Shown in pieces: positions 16,669 to 24,907 of a stretch of 64,000 bases of DNA. A program made the translations under genes and the position numbers. The DNA lies in the NCBI RefSeq assembly GCF_037154085.1, contig NZ_JBANRM010000005.1, forward strand, positions 248,001 to 312,000, read 5' to 3'. The notes beneath the pieces are model-generated. The model was not told where the DNA came from. It made no database searches and saw only the letters and a list, made by a program, of their open reading frames with translations. This DNA comes from Andeanibacterium fulvum (GTDB lineage: Bacteria > Pseudomonadota > Alphaproteobacteria > Sphingomonadales > Sphingomonadaceae). Position 1 is the first letter of the stretch. Each line of letters opens with the position of its first letter.

Positions 16669-17568
16669 ATGTCCGATCCCCTCTCTCAGGTCATGGCGCT
16701 GCTGCGCCCGCGCACGGTCTTCACCAAGGGGATCAGCGGCGCGGGGCGCTGGGCAGTGCGCTATTCCGATTTCGGCCAGCCGAGCTTCTGCACGGTGCTG
16801 GAGGGAAGCTGCAGGCTGGCGGTGGACGGGCTCGATCCGGTAACGCTGGAACCCGGCGATTTCGTGCTGCTGCCGGCCACGCCCGGCTTTGCCATGTCGG
16901 GCTTCGAACATGTCCGCCCCACTCTGATCGATCCGCATGTCGCCGCTGCCGCGACGGAAGAAGTCCGCCATGGCAGGCAGGAAGGCCCGCCGGATGTGCG
17001 CCTGCTGGGCGGCTATTTCCTGTTCGATTCGCCGGATGCGAACCTGCTCGTCTCGCTCCTCCCGCCCATGGTGCTCCTGCGCGATGCGGACCGGCCGGGG
17101 CGCGTGGTGCAGCTGGTGCGGGAAGAAGCGCTGGAGAGCCGCGCGGGGCGCGACCTCGTTCTCGCCCGGCTGGTGGAGGTGCTGCTGGTGGAGGCGCTGC
17201 GCACCGTTCGGGAGGATACTCCGGCGGGGCTGCTGCGCGGCCTTGCCGATCCGCGCCTCGCCGATGCGCTGCGCTTGATGCATGGCGATCCGGCACGCGG
17301 CTGGACCGTGGCCGATCTCGCCGGGGAGGCGGCCCTGTCCCGCTCCGCCTTTTTCGACCGGTTCACGCGCGTCGTCGGCGTGCCGCCAATGGAATATCTG
17401 CTCGCCTGGCGCATGGCGCTCGCCAGGGACCTGCTGCGCGGGCGGCAGGTGTCGCTGGCGCAAGTGGCGGAGCGGACGGGCTATGGCTCGGCCAGCGCCT
17501 TCAGCACGGCCTTTCTGCGGCACACGGGCACGCCGCCGGGCCGCTTCGCAAGGGAAGCGGCCGCGTGA
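16669..17568 (+). CDS. AraC-family transcriptional regulator with cupin sensor domain
   Basis: The 299-residue protein has an N-terminal cupin_6-like effector domain (RYSDFGQPSFCTVLEG, LEPGDFVLLPATPG) and a C-terminal AraC DNA-binding domain with two helix-turn-helix motifs (WTVADLAGEAALSRSAFFDR and QVAERTGYGSASAFSTAFLR). Relatives with the AraC_N/cupin_6 arrangement commonly control an adjacent oxidoreductase. It is divergent from the SDR gene, with the paired AGGACTAT site between them. The effector is unknown. Confidence 0.9.
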   Translation: MSDPLSQVMALLRPRTVFTKGISGAGRWAVRYSDFGQPSFCTVLEGSCRLAVDGLDPVTLEPGDFVLLPATPGFAMSGFEHVRPTLIDPHVAAAATEEVRHGRQEGPPDVRLLGGYFLFDSPDANLLVSLLPPMVLLRDADRPGRVVQLVREEALESRAGRDLVLARLVEVLLVEALRTVREDTPAGLLRGLADPRLADALRLMHGDPARGWTVADLAGEAALSRSAFFDRFTRVVGVPPMEYLLAWRMALARDLLRGRQVSLAQVAERTGYGSASAFSTAFLRHTGTPPGRFAREAAA

Positions 17569-17580
17569 CGGCGCGGGCGC

Positions 17581-18057
17581 TTACTCCGCCGCTTCGCTGT
17601 TCAGCTGGACGTAGTTCTGCAGGCCCATGCGCTCGATCATGTCGAACTGGGTTTCGAGGAAATCGACATGCTCTTCCTCGCTTTCGAGGATGCGCTCGAA
17701 GATTTCGCGGCTGACATAGTCACGCACGGTCTCGCAATATTCGATCGCGTCGCGCAGCATGGGGATGGCTTCCATCTCCAGCGCGAGATCGGCCTTGAGG
17801 ATTTCCTCCACCGTCTCGCCGACCTTGAGGCGGTTGATCGCCTGGAAGTTGGGCAATCCGTCGAGGAACAGCACGCGTTCGGCCAGAACGTCGGCATGCT
17901 TCATTTCGTCGATCGATTCTTCGCGTTCCTTCTCGGCGAGCTTGGAAACGCCCCAGTGCTTCAGCGTGCGGTAATGCAGCCAGTACTGGTTGATCGCGGT
18001 GAGTTCGTTGGTGAGTGCCTTGTTGAGGAACTCGATGACCTTGGCGTCGCCCTTCAT
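17581..18057 (-). CDS. bfr: Bacterioferritin
   Basis: The 158-residue haem-containing ferritin stores iron in a 24-mer shell. All ferroxidase ligands are in register with E. coli Bfr: Glu18, Glu51, His54, Glu94, Glu127 and His130. Met52 is the haem ligand (SIDEMKHADVL). The gene stands downstream of bfd, with an intrinsic terminator between them, so they are probably separate units. Confidence 0.97.
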   Translation of the reverse strand: MKGDAKVIEFLNKALTNELTAINQYWLHYRTLKHWGVSKLAEKEREESIDEMKHADVLAERVLFLDGLPNFQAINRLKVGETVEEILKADLALEMEAIPMLRDAIEYCETVRDYVSREIFERILESEEEHVDFLETQFDMIERMGLQNYVQLNSEAAE

Positions 18058-18135
18058 GGCCGGCCCCTTATGCTGTTATAGTCAGGATGATGTCAGAATG
18101 CGCCTCGCGCCTCCGGATGGCAAGGGCAGCGAAGC

Positions 18136-18158
18136 AAAAACCCCGCATTTCTGCGGTG
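18136..18158 (-). terminator. Intrinsic terminator of bfd
   Basis: On the minus strand CCGCA-GAAA-TGCGG is followed by GGTTTTTG. It lies about 36 bases after the bfd stop and before bfr. Confidence 0.75.
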
Positions 18159-18193
18159 TTGCGAGTGATTTGCGATAGTGGAAGCGTCCGCGC

Positions 18194-18400
18194 TCAGGCG
18201 CGCACGAGCGTGAAATCGGGGGCGGTTTCAGGCGTGCCGCCGCGTTCCTCGATCAGGATCTCGGCCGCCTCGTCCAGGCACTGGCCGCATTGCGGGCGCT
18301 TGCCCAGCTTTTCGTAAACCGTGTCGGGATCGCCTGCATGGCAGCGCGCGGCGGCGCGCAGGTCGCACTCACGGATGGCGTTGCAGATGCAGATATACAT
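18194..18400 (-). CDS. bfd: Bacterioferritin-associated ferredoxin
   Basis: The 68-residue BFD-type [2Fe-2S] protein reduces the ferric core so that iron can leave bacterioferritin. The four ligands are Cys4 and Cys6 (MYICICNAIRE) with Cys38 and Cys41 (RPQCGQCLDEA). The spacing CxC...CxxC is diagnostic. Its neighbour bfr is the partner protein. In many bacteria this gene is Fur-controlled, but I did not identify a Fur box. Confidence 0.93.
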   Translation of the reverse strand: MYICICNAIRECDLRAAARCHAGDPDTVYEKLGKRPQCGQCLDEAAEILIEERGGTPETAPDFTLVRA

Positions 18401-18447
18401 GAGCTTCTGTTAATGCGAATTGGTCGCAGTAGCAAGAAGAATCTGCA

Positions 18448-19722
18448 TCACCACCTGATCGGAAACAGCCGCCAATAGGACAGGCAACGCCACAACCATT
18501 CGAGCGGGCCATAGCGGAAATGCTCGAGCCAGGGCTTCGACCAGGCAAGCATCAGGACGCATCCCGCCAGCGCGATGGGCAGCAGGCCGGCGCGGCCCAA
18601 CTCTCCCCACAGCCCGCCTGCCCAATGGCGGAACACCAGCATCATCACGAAGGACGTGGCGATATAGTTGGAAAAGGCCATCCGCCCGGCCGCCGTCAGC
18701 CGCTGCCCCAGCCAGCCCTGCACCGCACGCGGCGCCCATTGGGTGAGCAGTGCAGCGAGCCCCAGCACCATGGCGAGATGCGGCAATTCGCCCGCGAAGT
18801 CGGAAACGAAGCGAGTGAGCCAATAGGGAAAGCCGCTGAGGATGGCCCACAGGCCAAGCAGCAGGGAAACCGCCGCTCCGCCGATCACCCCGGCCCAGCC
18901 CCAGCGCCGCATCCGCGCCGGATCGCAGCCCCCGGCGAAGAAGCCCATCCGGTAGAGCGCCATGCCGATCAGCATCAGCGGCACAGTCTCCAGCAGCGCG
19001 AATGTGGGATATTCGCCGAGCAGGTAGGAGCGTTCCTTCACGACGAAGGCCACTTCCTGCGCATAGCTGCCCGAAGTGAAAGCCGCCCGCTCGGCCTCCG
19101 CCTCCGCCAGCCGCACGGTCTGCGCTTCTACCAGCGCCGCATTATGGGCCGGGTTCGCCAGTTGCGCTGCCGGGCTCTGTTCCAGCACCAGAGTGCCGGT
19201 GAGCGAGGCCAGCAGATAGATCGCCGCCGCGCCGTACCACAGCAGCCCCACCCGCAGCAGCAGGTGCGCGGGCATGGCCAGGAACGGCAGGGCGATCAGC
19301 CCGGCGATGCCGTAGAGGAACAGGATATCGCCCCAGAACAGCAGGAAGAAATGGGCGACGCCGAACAGCATCAGCCAGCCCAGCCGCCGCAATTGCAGCC
19401 CGATGCCCGCCCCATGCAAGGCGGCACGCGTGGCGAACAGGGCCATCCCCGCCCCGAACAGCAGCGTGAACAACCCGCGCATCTTGCCGTCGATCAGCAG
19501 GAACTGCGCCAGCCACAGCCCGCGCTCCACCGCGCCCGGCTCGCGGCCGAAGCCATGCGGCCAGCCATAGGCGAGATGGGGCTGCGCAAAGGCGACGATA
19601 TTGGCGAAGAGAATCCCCAGCACCGCAATGCCGCGGATGAAATCCAGCGAGGCGAGCCGCTCATCCGGCGCGACGGGCGCGGCCGGGCCGGAAGCCTGCT
19701 CAACCCGCCCGATCGCCTGCAT
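18448..19722 (-). CDS. DUF418 (YeiB-like) membrane protein
   Basis: The 424-residue polytopic protein has about ten hydrophobic segments. The start LDFIRGIAVLGILFANIVAF and the later FGAGMALF and GRMAFSNYIATSF motifs match the DUF418/YeiB family, acyltransferase-3-like proteins of unknown function. No partner is obvious from the neighbours. Confidence 0.87.
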   Translation of the reverse strand: MQAIGRVEQASGPAAPVAPDERLASLDFIRGIAVLGILFANIVAFAQPHLAYGWPHGFGREPGAVERGLWLAQFLLIDGKMRGLFTLLFGAGMALFATRAALHGAGIGLQLRRLGWLMLFGVAHFFLLFWGDILFLYGIAGLIALPFLAMPAHLLLRVGLLWYGAAAIYLLASLTGTLVLEQSPAAQLANPAHNAALVEAQTVRLAEAEAERAAFTSGSYAQEVAFVVKERSYLLGEYPTFALLETVPLMLIGMALYRMGFFAGGCDPARMRRWGWAGVIGGAAVSLLLGLWAILSGFPYWLTRFVSDFAGELPHLAMVLGLAALLTQWAPRAVQGWLGQRLTAAGRMAFSNYIATSFVMMLVFRHWAGGLWGELGRAGLLPIALAGCVLMLAWSKPWLEHFRYGPLEWLWRCLSYWRLFPIRW

Positions 19723-19740
19723 GTTCCGTCCTTGCTCAGA

Positions 19741-19768
19741 TTACTGGGTGACGATTACTGGGTGACGA
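19741..19768. repeat. 14-bp tandem duplication at a stop codon
   Basis: TTACTGGGTGACGA occurs twice head to tail. The right copy contains the TAA stop and last two codons of the SPOR gene; the left copy is just outside it. Confidence 0.85.
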
Positions 19769-21011
19769 GGCACTCCTGCCCGGCCGCCTTCAATTTCGCG
19801 CAGGCCCTATCCGCATCCGCGCGCGAGGCAAAGCCGCCTGCGAGCAATTTGGTCACTTTGCCCGATGGAACGAGAATCCGCTGCTTGCCCGAAAGTTCCG
19901 GGCGGGCAGAGAGCTGCGCCCACAGCTTCTCCGCGTTGCCCCGCACTCCGAAGGCGCCGAGCTGCAGCTTCCACGGCCCGCTGGACGGCGTGGCGGCCTG
20001 TGCCGGCTTGGAGACGGCAGGCTTGGGAGCAGCAGGTTTGGGCGTAGCAGGTTTGGGGGGCGGCGGGGGCGCGGCGGGCCGGGGCTCCGCCTTGGCCACT
20101 ACAGGCTTCGGCGCAGGCGCGGGCGGGGCCGCGGTCACTGGAGCAGGCCTGGATGCGTTCGGCCGGGCGAAATCGGCCCCGGCAGTGGCGGGGCTTTCCG
20201 TTCCGTCCGCCGTCATCGCCTGCCGCACCGCTTCGTCCGCGGCCACGGTCGAGGGCGGCACGAAGGTCGACTGGACCGGCTGCGGCACGCGCGGCGATGC
20301 GCTGGCCAGCGGCGCGGTAGGCGCGGCATTCTTCGGCCCCGCTTTCGCCGCAGGCTTCACGACGGACCCACCGGCCAGAAGTGGATCTCCATCGATCGCG
20401 GAAAGATCGAACGCTGCCAGTTCGCTGGAACGCGCGGTGTCTGCCTGCTGCTGCATCTCTATCGCGAGCGAGGCCGCCTGCTGACGCTGGGCAAAGGGCA
20501 CATACTGGTCCATCTCCGCCAGGGCGGGCCCCGCCTGAGGCAGGCCCTGCGCATTGGCGAGAGTGAGCAGCGCATAGGCGCGCACCCAGTCCTTGGGCAC
20601 GAGGTCGCCATTGAAATGGGCGACGCCCAGCAGATATTGCGAGCGCGGATCGCCCCGGCGCGCGGCATCCTTTACATAGGGCAGTGCCTGTTGCTGACGC
20701 CCGGATTGGAACAGGAGCAGGCCGTAAATATCGGCGGCGCGGATATGCCCCTTCTCGGCGGCGCGGGCATAGTAATATTCCGCCATGGAGGAATCTTCCT
20801 CCACCCCCCGGCCAAGGCGATAGGCCTGCGCCATATTGAACAGCGCATCGGCATCGCCCGCTTCGGCCGGGCCTTTCCATTCGGCCACGGCGGCCGTGTA
20901 ATTGCCGCTGCTCCAGGCATCGACGCCTGCCTTGACGTCCGCCAGCGCAGGCGCCGCGAATGCCAGCGCGGCCAATGCTGCCGCCAATCCTGTCGGGCGA
21001 ATTGTCGCCAT
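19755..21011 (-). CDS. Exported Sel1-repeat protein with C-terminal SPOR domain
   Basis: The 418-residue protein has a signal peptide (LAAALAALAFAAPALADV), then Sel1/TPR-like repeats (ALFNMAQAYRLGRGVEED, AEYYYARAAEKGHIRAA, SQYLLGVAHFNGDLVPKD). A Pro/Ala/Lys-rich linker follows from about residue 240 to 340. A SPOR domain lies at about 345-418 (WKLQLGAFGVRGNAEKL ... GFASRADADRACAKLKAAG). SPOR domains bind glycan strands lacking stem peptides at division sites. ATG 21011 gives the clean signal peptide; a start at 21095 is possible. It is divergent from parA. Confidence 0.85.
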   Translation of the reverse strand: MATIRPTGLAAALAALAFAAPALADVKAGVDAWSSGNYTAAVAEWKGPAEAGDADALFNMAQAYRLGRGVEEDSSMAEYYYARAAEKGHIRAADIYGLLLFQSGRQQQALPYVKDAARRGDPRSQYLLGVAHFNGDLVPKDWVRAYALLTLANAQGLPQAGPALAEMDQYVPFAQRQQAASLAIEMQQQADTARSSELAAFDLSAIDGDPLLAGGSVVKPAAKAGPKNAAPTAPLASASPRVPQPVQSTFVPPSTVAADEAVRQAMTADGTESPATAGADFARPNASRPAPVTAAPPAPAPKPVVAKAEPRPAAPPPPPKPATPKPAAPKPAVSKPAQAATPSSGPWKLQLGAFGVRGNAEKLWAQLSARPELSGKQRILVPSGKVTKLLAGGFASRADADRACAKLKAAGQECLVTQ

Positions 21012-21183
21012 TGTCGCTGCGCTCACCTTCTGGCCCCTTTCGGCTGTGCCGGCCGCTTCGCCCATCGGGCATTTCTGCGCCCAATAGGATGACATGGTGA
21101 ACAGCCGGTTAGCAAATCCCGCTTACCGGTGCGTGACGCCTGCACCGATCCGGGCGGGCTCGCTCAACCGTTTCATCCCCCCA

Positions 21184-21198
21184 TTAACTGAAAATTAG
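21184..21198. promoter_or_regulatory. CtrA-like site between the SPOR gene and parA
   Basis: TTAA-N7-TTAG matches the CtrA consensus TTAA-N7-TTAA except for the last base. It lies about 85 bases upstream of the parA start in a divergent spacer. CtrA control is an inference from the motif and from the presence of chpT and an rcdA homologue in the window. Confidence 0.3.
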
Positions 21199-21283
21199 GG
21201 GTGATCTGCGATCCCCCGAATGGAATTGCCGGAAACAGAGGACTTCTCCGGCTTGTAAACCAGTGAACCCAGGGGGATCGACC

Positions 21284-22000
21284 TTGCGCGTATTGGCATT
21301 GGCATCGCAGAAAGGTGGTTCAGGCAAGACCACCCTGTCTGGACACCTCGCCGTACAGGCCCAGCGTGCCGGCGCCGGCCCCGTTGTGCTTATCGACATC
21401 GACCCGCAGGGTTCGCTCGCCGATTGGTGGAACGAGCGCGAGGCCGAATATCCCGCCTTTGCCCAGACCACCGTCGCCCGCCTGGCGAACGATCTGGCGA
21501 CTCTGCGCCAGCAGGGCTTCAAGCTGGCCGTGATCGACACCCCGCCCGCCATCACCATGGCGATCCAGTCGGTGATCTCGGTCGCCGAACTGATCGTGGT
21601 CCCCACTCGCCCCAGCCCGCACGATCTGCGCGCCGTGGGCGCAACGGTCGATCTGTGCGAGCGTGCGGGCAAGCCGCTGATCTTCGTGGTCAATGCCGCA
21701 ACGCCCAAGGCCAAGATCACCTCGGAAGCCGCCGTCGCCCTGTCGCAGCACGGCACGGTGGCGCCGATCACGCTCCATCACCGCACCGATTTCGCCGCGT
21801 CGATGATCGACGGGCGCACCGTCATGGAAGTCGATCCCTCGGGCAAGTCCGCCCACGAGATCGCTGCCTTGTGGAACTACATCTCCGACCGCCTGGAAAA
21901 GAACTTCCGCCGCACCGTCTTCGCCGCTCCCGGCGTGGCGCAGGTGCCCGGAATGTATCGTCCCGCTGGCGGGTTCGGCCGCCGGGTGGCCCAGAATTGA
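21284..22000 (+). CDS. Orphan ParA-family ATPase
   Basis: The 238-residue MinD/ParA ATPase has a deviant Walker A SQKGGSGKTT at residues 8-17 with the signature Lys, Walker A' VIDTPP and a switch region DIDPQGSLADWW. It lacks the N-terminal helix-turn-helix of plasmid P1-type ParA. I chose TTG 21284 because AGGGGG precedes it at good spacing and MRVLALASQKGG is the standard family start; GTG 21263 is the alternative. There is no ParB gene next to it. A small C-terminal DNA-binding-like protein follows 11 bases downstream, as in plasmid ParA-RHH pairs. Confidence 0.85.
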   Translation: MRVLALASQKGGSGKTTLSGHLAVQAQRAGAGPVVLIDIDPQGSLADWWNEREAEYPAFAQTTVARLANDLATLRQQGFKLAVIDTPPAITMAIQSVISVAELIVVPTRPSPHDLRAVGATVDLCERAGKPLIFVVNAATPKAKITSEAAVALSQHGTVAPITLHHRTDFAASMIDGRTVMEVDPSGKSAHEIAALWNYISDRLEKNFRRTVFAAPGVAQVPGMYRPAGGFGRRVAQN

Positions 22001-22011
22001 GGCCCGCCGGT

Positions 22012-22611
22012 ATGAGCGAACCCAAGCCGTTCGCGTCGCTCGGCCCGACGCTTCTGGCGCGCAAGGGGGCAGCACGCCCCGCGATGCGCCCGCAGGTCCA
22101 GCCTTTCGGTATCTATGAACGCCAGGGCGTCGTCGCGATCGAGGATCTCGGCTGGAACGACATGGGCCATGATGACGGGGACGATTCGCATCGCCCCGCC
22201 GAAGTGCTTGCCCTGACGCCTGCCCCGGCATCTCCGGAAACGCATGAAGCGCTGGCCGGCGATGAAGAATTCTCTGCCGGGCTTCAGGACAACACGGTGC
22301 AGGAACTGCCCGAGGTTCTGCGCCAGCAGGAAGAAATCGCCCGCAAAGTGACCCGCCCGGTCATGCAGGCTCAGCCTGTGGCAGAGGCACAACCCGCTGC
22401 CCGCAGCGCTGCCGACCGCCGCAAAGCGCTGGATGACGGCCGCCGCGCCGCCTTTACCCTGCGCGTGGATGCGGAACGCCACCTCAAGCTGCGCCTGGCC
22501 TGCACCATCCGCAATCTCAGCGCCCAGCAGATCGTGACCGAGGCGCTCGACCGGTTGCTCTCGGGCATTCCGGAACTCGATTCGCTTACCGCCCAGTTGA
22601 AGCGGAAATGA
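22012..22611 (+). CDS. Ribbon-helix-helix-like partner of ParA
   Basis: The 199-residue protein has a disordered N-terminal two thirds (Pro/Ala/Gln-rich) with a short conserved-looking segment RPQVQPFGIYERQG. The C-terminal 50 residues read like a ribbon-helix-helix DNA-binding motif: AAFTLRVDAERHLKLRLAC, then LSAQQIVTEALDRLL. It follows parA closely and overlaps the upstream ATG of the next gene by four bases (ATGA at 22608). By analogy with plasmid ParA/ParG pairs it may be the DNA-binding adaptor. This is inference, and the family is not one I can name. Confidence 0.65.
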   Translation: MSEPKPFASLGPTLLARKGAARPAMRPQVQPFGIYERQGVVAIEDLGWNDMGHDDGDDSHRPAEVLALTPAPASPETHEALAGDEEFSAGLQDNTVQELPEVLRQQEEIARKVTRPVMQAQPVAEAQPAARSAADRRKALDDGRRAAFTLRVDAERHLKLRLACTIRNLSAQQIVTEALDRLLSGIPELDSLTAQLKRK

Positions 22612-22631
22612 CTACCCAAGGGGATGTGACC

Positions 22632-24050
22632 ATGAACCGCACCGCCAAGACGATCGGAAGCAGGGAAGCAAGGCTGCTCGGCCTTGCCCTGACCACCGCC
22701 CTCGCCGGCGTTACGCTGACGGGCTGTGCTGCTTCCGCCCCGGCCGCCAACCTTTCGGCCAGCAAGGCCGAAGCGGCGCTGGCCAAGGGCAAGTATGAAA
22801 GCGCAGTCCAGCACGCGGAAGCCGCCGTGCAGGCCGATCCCCGCAATGCGCAGTTCCGGTCGACCCTGGGCGCCGCCTATCTCGAGACCGGCCGCTTCGC
22901 TTCGGCCGCCACCACTCTCGACGATGCGATGAAGCTGGGCGACACTTCGCCGCGCACCGCCCTCAGCCTCGCGCTCGCGCTTGCCGGTGACGGCAAGGGT
23001 GCACAGGCCGCAGCGATCCTCAAATCCTATGAAGGCGATATCGCCGCGGGCGATCTGGGCCTTGCCTATTCTCTGGCCGGTCAACCCGAACGCGGCATCC
23101 ATGTCCTGTCCAACGCGCTGCGCAATGGCGAGAATACCGCCAAGGTGCGCCAGAACCTGGCCTATTCCTATGCGATGGCAGGCCGCTGGCGCGAAGCCCG
23201 GCTGATGGCGCAGCAGGATCTCGGCAGCGAGAAGGTGGGCGACCGGATGGCCGAATGGGCCGCCAGCGTGCACCCCGACAATTACCGCGCCCGCGTGGCC
23301 ATGCTGCTGCAGGTCGTGCCCGACCTGAAGGACCCCGGCCAGCCGGTGCAGCTTGCCCTGAGCAATTTCCCGACCACCGAACAGCTCGCCAGCGAAGCGG
23401 TCAGCGTTCCGGCTCCACTGGCCGAACCCGCGCCCTCCGCCGTGGCGCTGGGCAATGAAGCCAAGGGTGGCTACGAGCTTCCGCCGATCGGCGATGCGCC
23501 CGAACCCGCCTTCACCGCTCCTGCCTACAAGGCGCCGAACCCGCAGCGCGTGAGCGATTTCCAGGCGGCCTTCGCCACTGGCGATACCGCGTCGACCGGC
23601 AAGGTGGCGCTCGATTCGCGCAGCTTCGCCGAGGCTGCCCCGAAATCGGCTGCTCCGAAGCCCGCCCCCAGGATGGCGGCGAAGAGCGCTCCTGCAAAGA
23701 GCGCTCCTGCGAAAAGCACAGGGGCCAAGGGCGCCAGCCGCCTGACCCCTGCGGACGGTACGCATCTGGTGCAGCTGGGCTCTTTCTCGAGCGAGCAGGG
23801 CGCGCGCCGGGCATGGGGCATCTATGTGAAGCGCTATCCCGAGCTGGGTAACCACGAGATGGTGCTCACTCAGGCGCGCGTGAACGGCAAGAATTACTGG
23901 CGCGTGGCGGCAGGCGGCTATTCCGCAGGCAGTTCGCGTTCCATGTGCGGCAAGGTCAGCAAGGCAGGCGGCGAAGGCTGCATCGCCTATGCCCAGGGCC
24001 GTCCGCTGCCCGGCACGCTCGACAACGGACGCCGCCTCGCGAGCCGTTAA
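22632..24050 (+). CDS. TPR lipoprotein with C-terminal SPOR domain
   Basis: The 472-residue protein has a lipobox (LAGVTLTGCAAS), so it is a membrane-anchored lipoprotein. TPR-like repeats run from about residue 40 to 200 (AALAKGKYESAVQHAEAAV, TLGAAYLETGRFASAATTL, QNLAYSYAMAGRWREARLM). A Lys/Ala/Pro linker is followed by a SPOR domain (HLVQLGSFSSEQGARRAWG). ATG 22632 has AGGGG at good spacing. It is the third gene of the ParA cluster and the second SPOR protein here, suggesting a link between ParA-type positioning and the septal cell wall. Confidence 0.85.
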   Translation: MNRTAKTIGSREARLLGLALTTALAGVTLTGCAASAPAANLSASKAEAALAKGKYESAVQHAEAAVQADPRNAQFRSTLGAAYLETGRFASAATTLDDAMKLGDTSPRTALSLALALAGDGKGAQAAAILKSYEGDIAAGDLGLAYSLAGQPERGIHVLSNALRNGENTAKVRQNLAYSYAMAGRWREARLMAQQDLGSEKVGDRMAEWAASVHPDNYRARVAMLLQVVPDLKDPGQPVQLALSNFPTTEQLASEAVSVPAPLAEPAPSAVALGNEAKGGYELPPIGDAPEPAFTAPAYKAPNPQRVSDFQAAFATGDTASTGKVALDSRSFAEAAPKSAAPKPAPRMAAKSAPAKSAPAKSTGAKGASRLTPADGTHLVQLGSFSSEQGARRAWGIYVKRYPELGNHEMVLTQARVNGKNYWRVAAGGYSAGSSRSMCGKVSKAGGEGCIAYAQGRPLPGTLDNGRRLASR

Positions 24051-24074
24051 CCGACCCAGTTCACAACTCTCCGG

Positions 24075-24110
24075 AAGGCCCTCTGCGGATCCCCGCAGGG
24101 GGCTTTCCTT
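24075..24110 (+). terminator. Intrinsic terminator of the ParA/SPOR cluster
   Basis: The stem GCCCTCTGCGG / CCGCAGGGGGC has one mismatch and is followed by TTTCCTT. It lies 25-60 bases after the stop of the TPR-SPOR gene. Confidence 0.75.
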
Positions 24111-24131
24111 CATCCGGGCAAGCGCGCGCCG

Positions 24132-24884
24132 TCAGTTGACCGTATTCTCGTCATACCGGCAAACGGTCATCGTCCCCTTGAAGCGCGCCCTTGTTTCCGC
24201 AGCCCATTGGGGCAAGCCATCGCGCCATGCCGCATATTTGGTGAGCGGCACAGGCTGGCGGGCAATATCCTTGCCATCCTGCACAATCACCACTTCGGCG
24301 GTCTTCATCCGGTCCACCGCCTTGGCGAGCTCGGCAAATTGTTTTGGCTTGAGCGCGGGAGGGCTGCTGTCACCATCCGTATCGGCCGTATCGAGCCACA
24401 CTGTGTACATACCCCCGCTGACGGAGGATGCTTTGGGTTCATAGGGGCCAAACACCTTGCCATCGATCAGTAGCTTGATTGCGACCTTGCCCGGGATCGG
24501 CTTGAAGTCCCGCGAAGTGGTGTTGACGCTCACCCGCCCGATCGCCGCTTTCATGCCATGGGGCGGCGTATTGGCGACATCGCCGTACCAGGCAACGCCC
24601 AGACTGGCGCCGGAGTACCTGCTCATGAAATCCTTGAAATCGGTCAGGTAAACCGTCTGGGTGGGATAACCGGTGGCATTGAAGCTCATCTCCGCCCGAG
24701 CCGGCGCGCCTTCTTCCTTCCCCCGGGTTTTGAAACCATAGCGGGCATTTTCCGCATCGCGCTGATCGGCAAGTTCGCGGCTGCAACGGGCTAGCCAGGG
24801 TACTTCATCGGCCGAGGCCGCCGGAACGGCTATTCCCGCAACGAGCATGGCGGCAGCAAGCAATCTTACTTGGACGGATGTCAT
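24132..24884 (-). CDS. Exported protein of unknown function
   Basis: The 250-residue protein has a signal peptide MTSVQVRLLAAAMLVAGIAV ending near ASADE. The mature part has one Cys near each end (ARCSREL and TVCRYDEN), which could pair. The ATG at 24884 is preceded by GGAAGGAG. It lies 24 bases downstream of the pyrX gene on the same strand and may be read through from it. I recognise no domain. Confidence 0.65.
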   Translation of the reverse strand: MTSVQVRLLAAAMLVAGIAVPAASADEVPWLARCSRELADQRDAENARYGFKTRGKEEGAPARAEMSFNATGYPTQTVYLTDFKDFMSRYSGASLGVAWYGDVANTPPHGMKAAIGRVSVNTTSRDFKPIPGKVAIKLLIDGKVFGPYEPKASSVSGGMYTVWLDTADTDGDSSPPALKPKQFAELAKAVDRMKTAEVVIVQDGKDIARQPVPLTKYAAWRDGLPQWAAETRARFKGTMTVCRYDENTVN

Positions 24885-24907
24885 GTCCACGCTCCTTCCG
24901 GTAAAGT

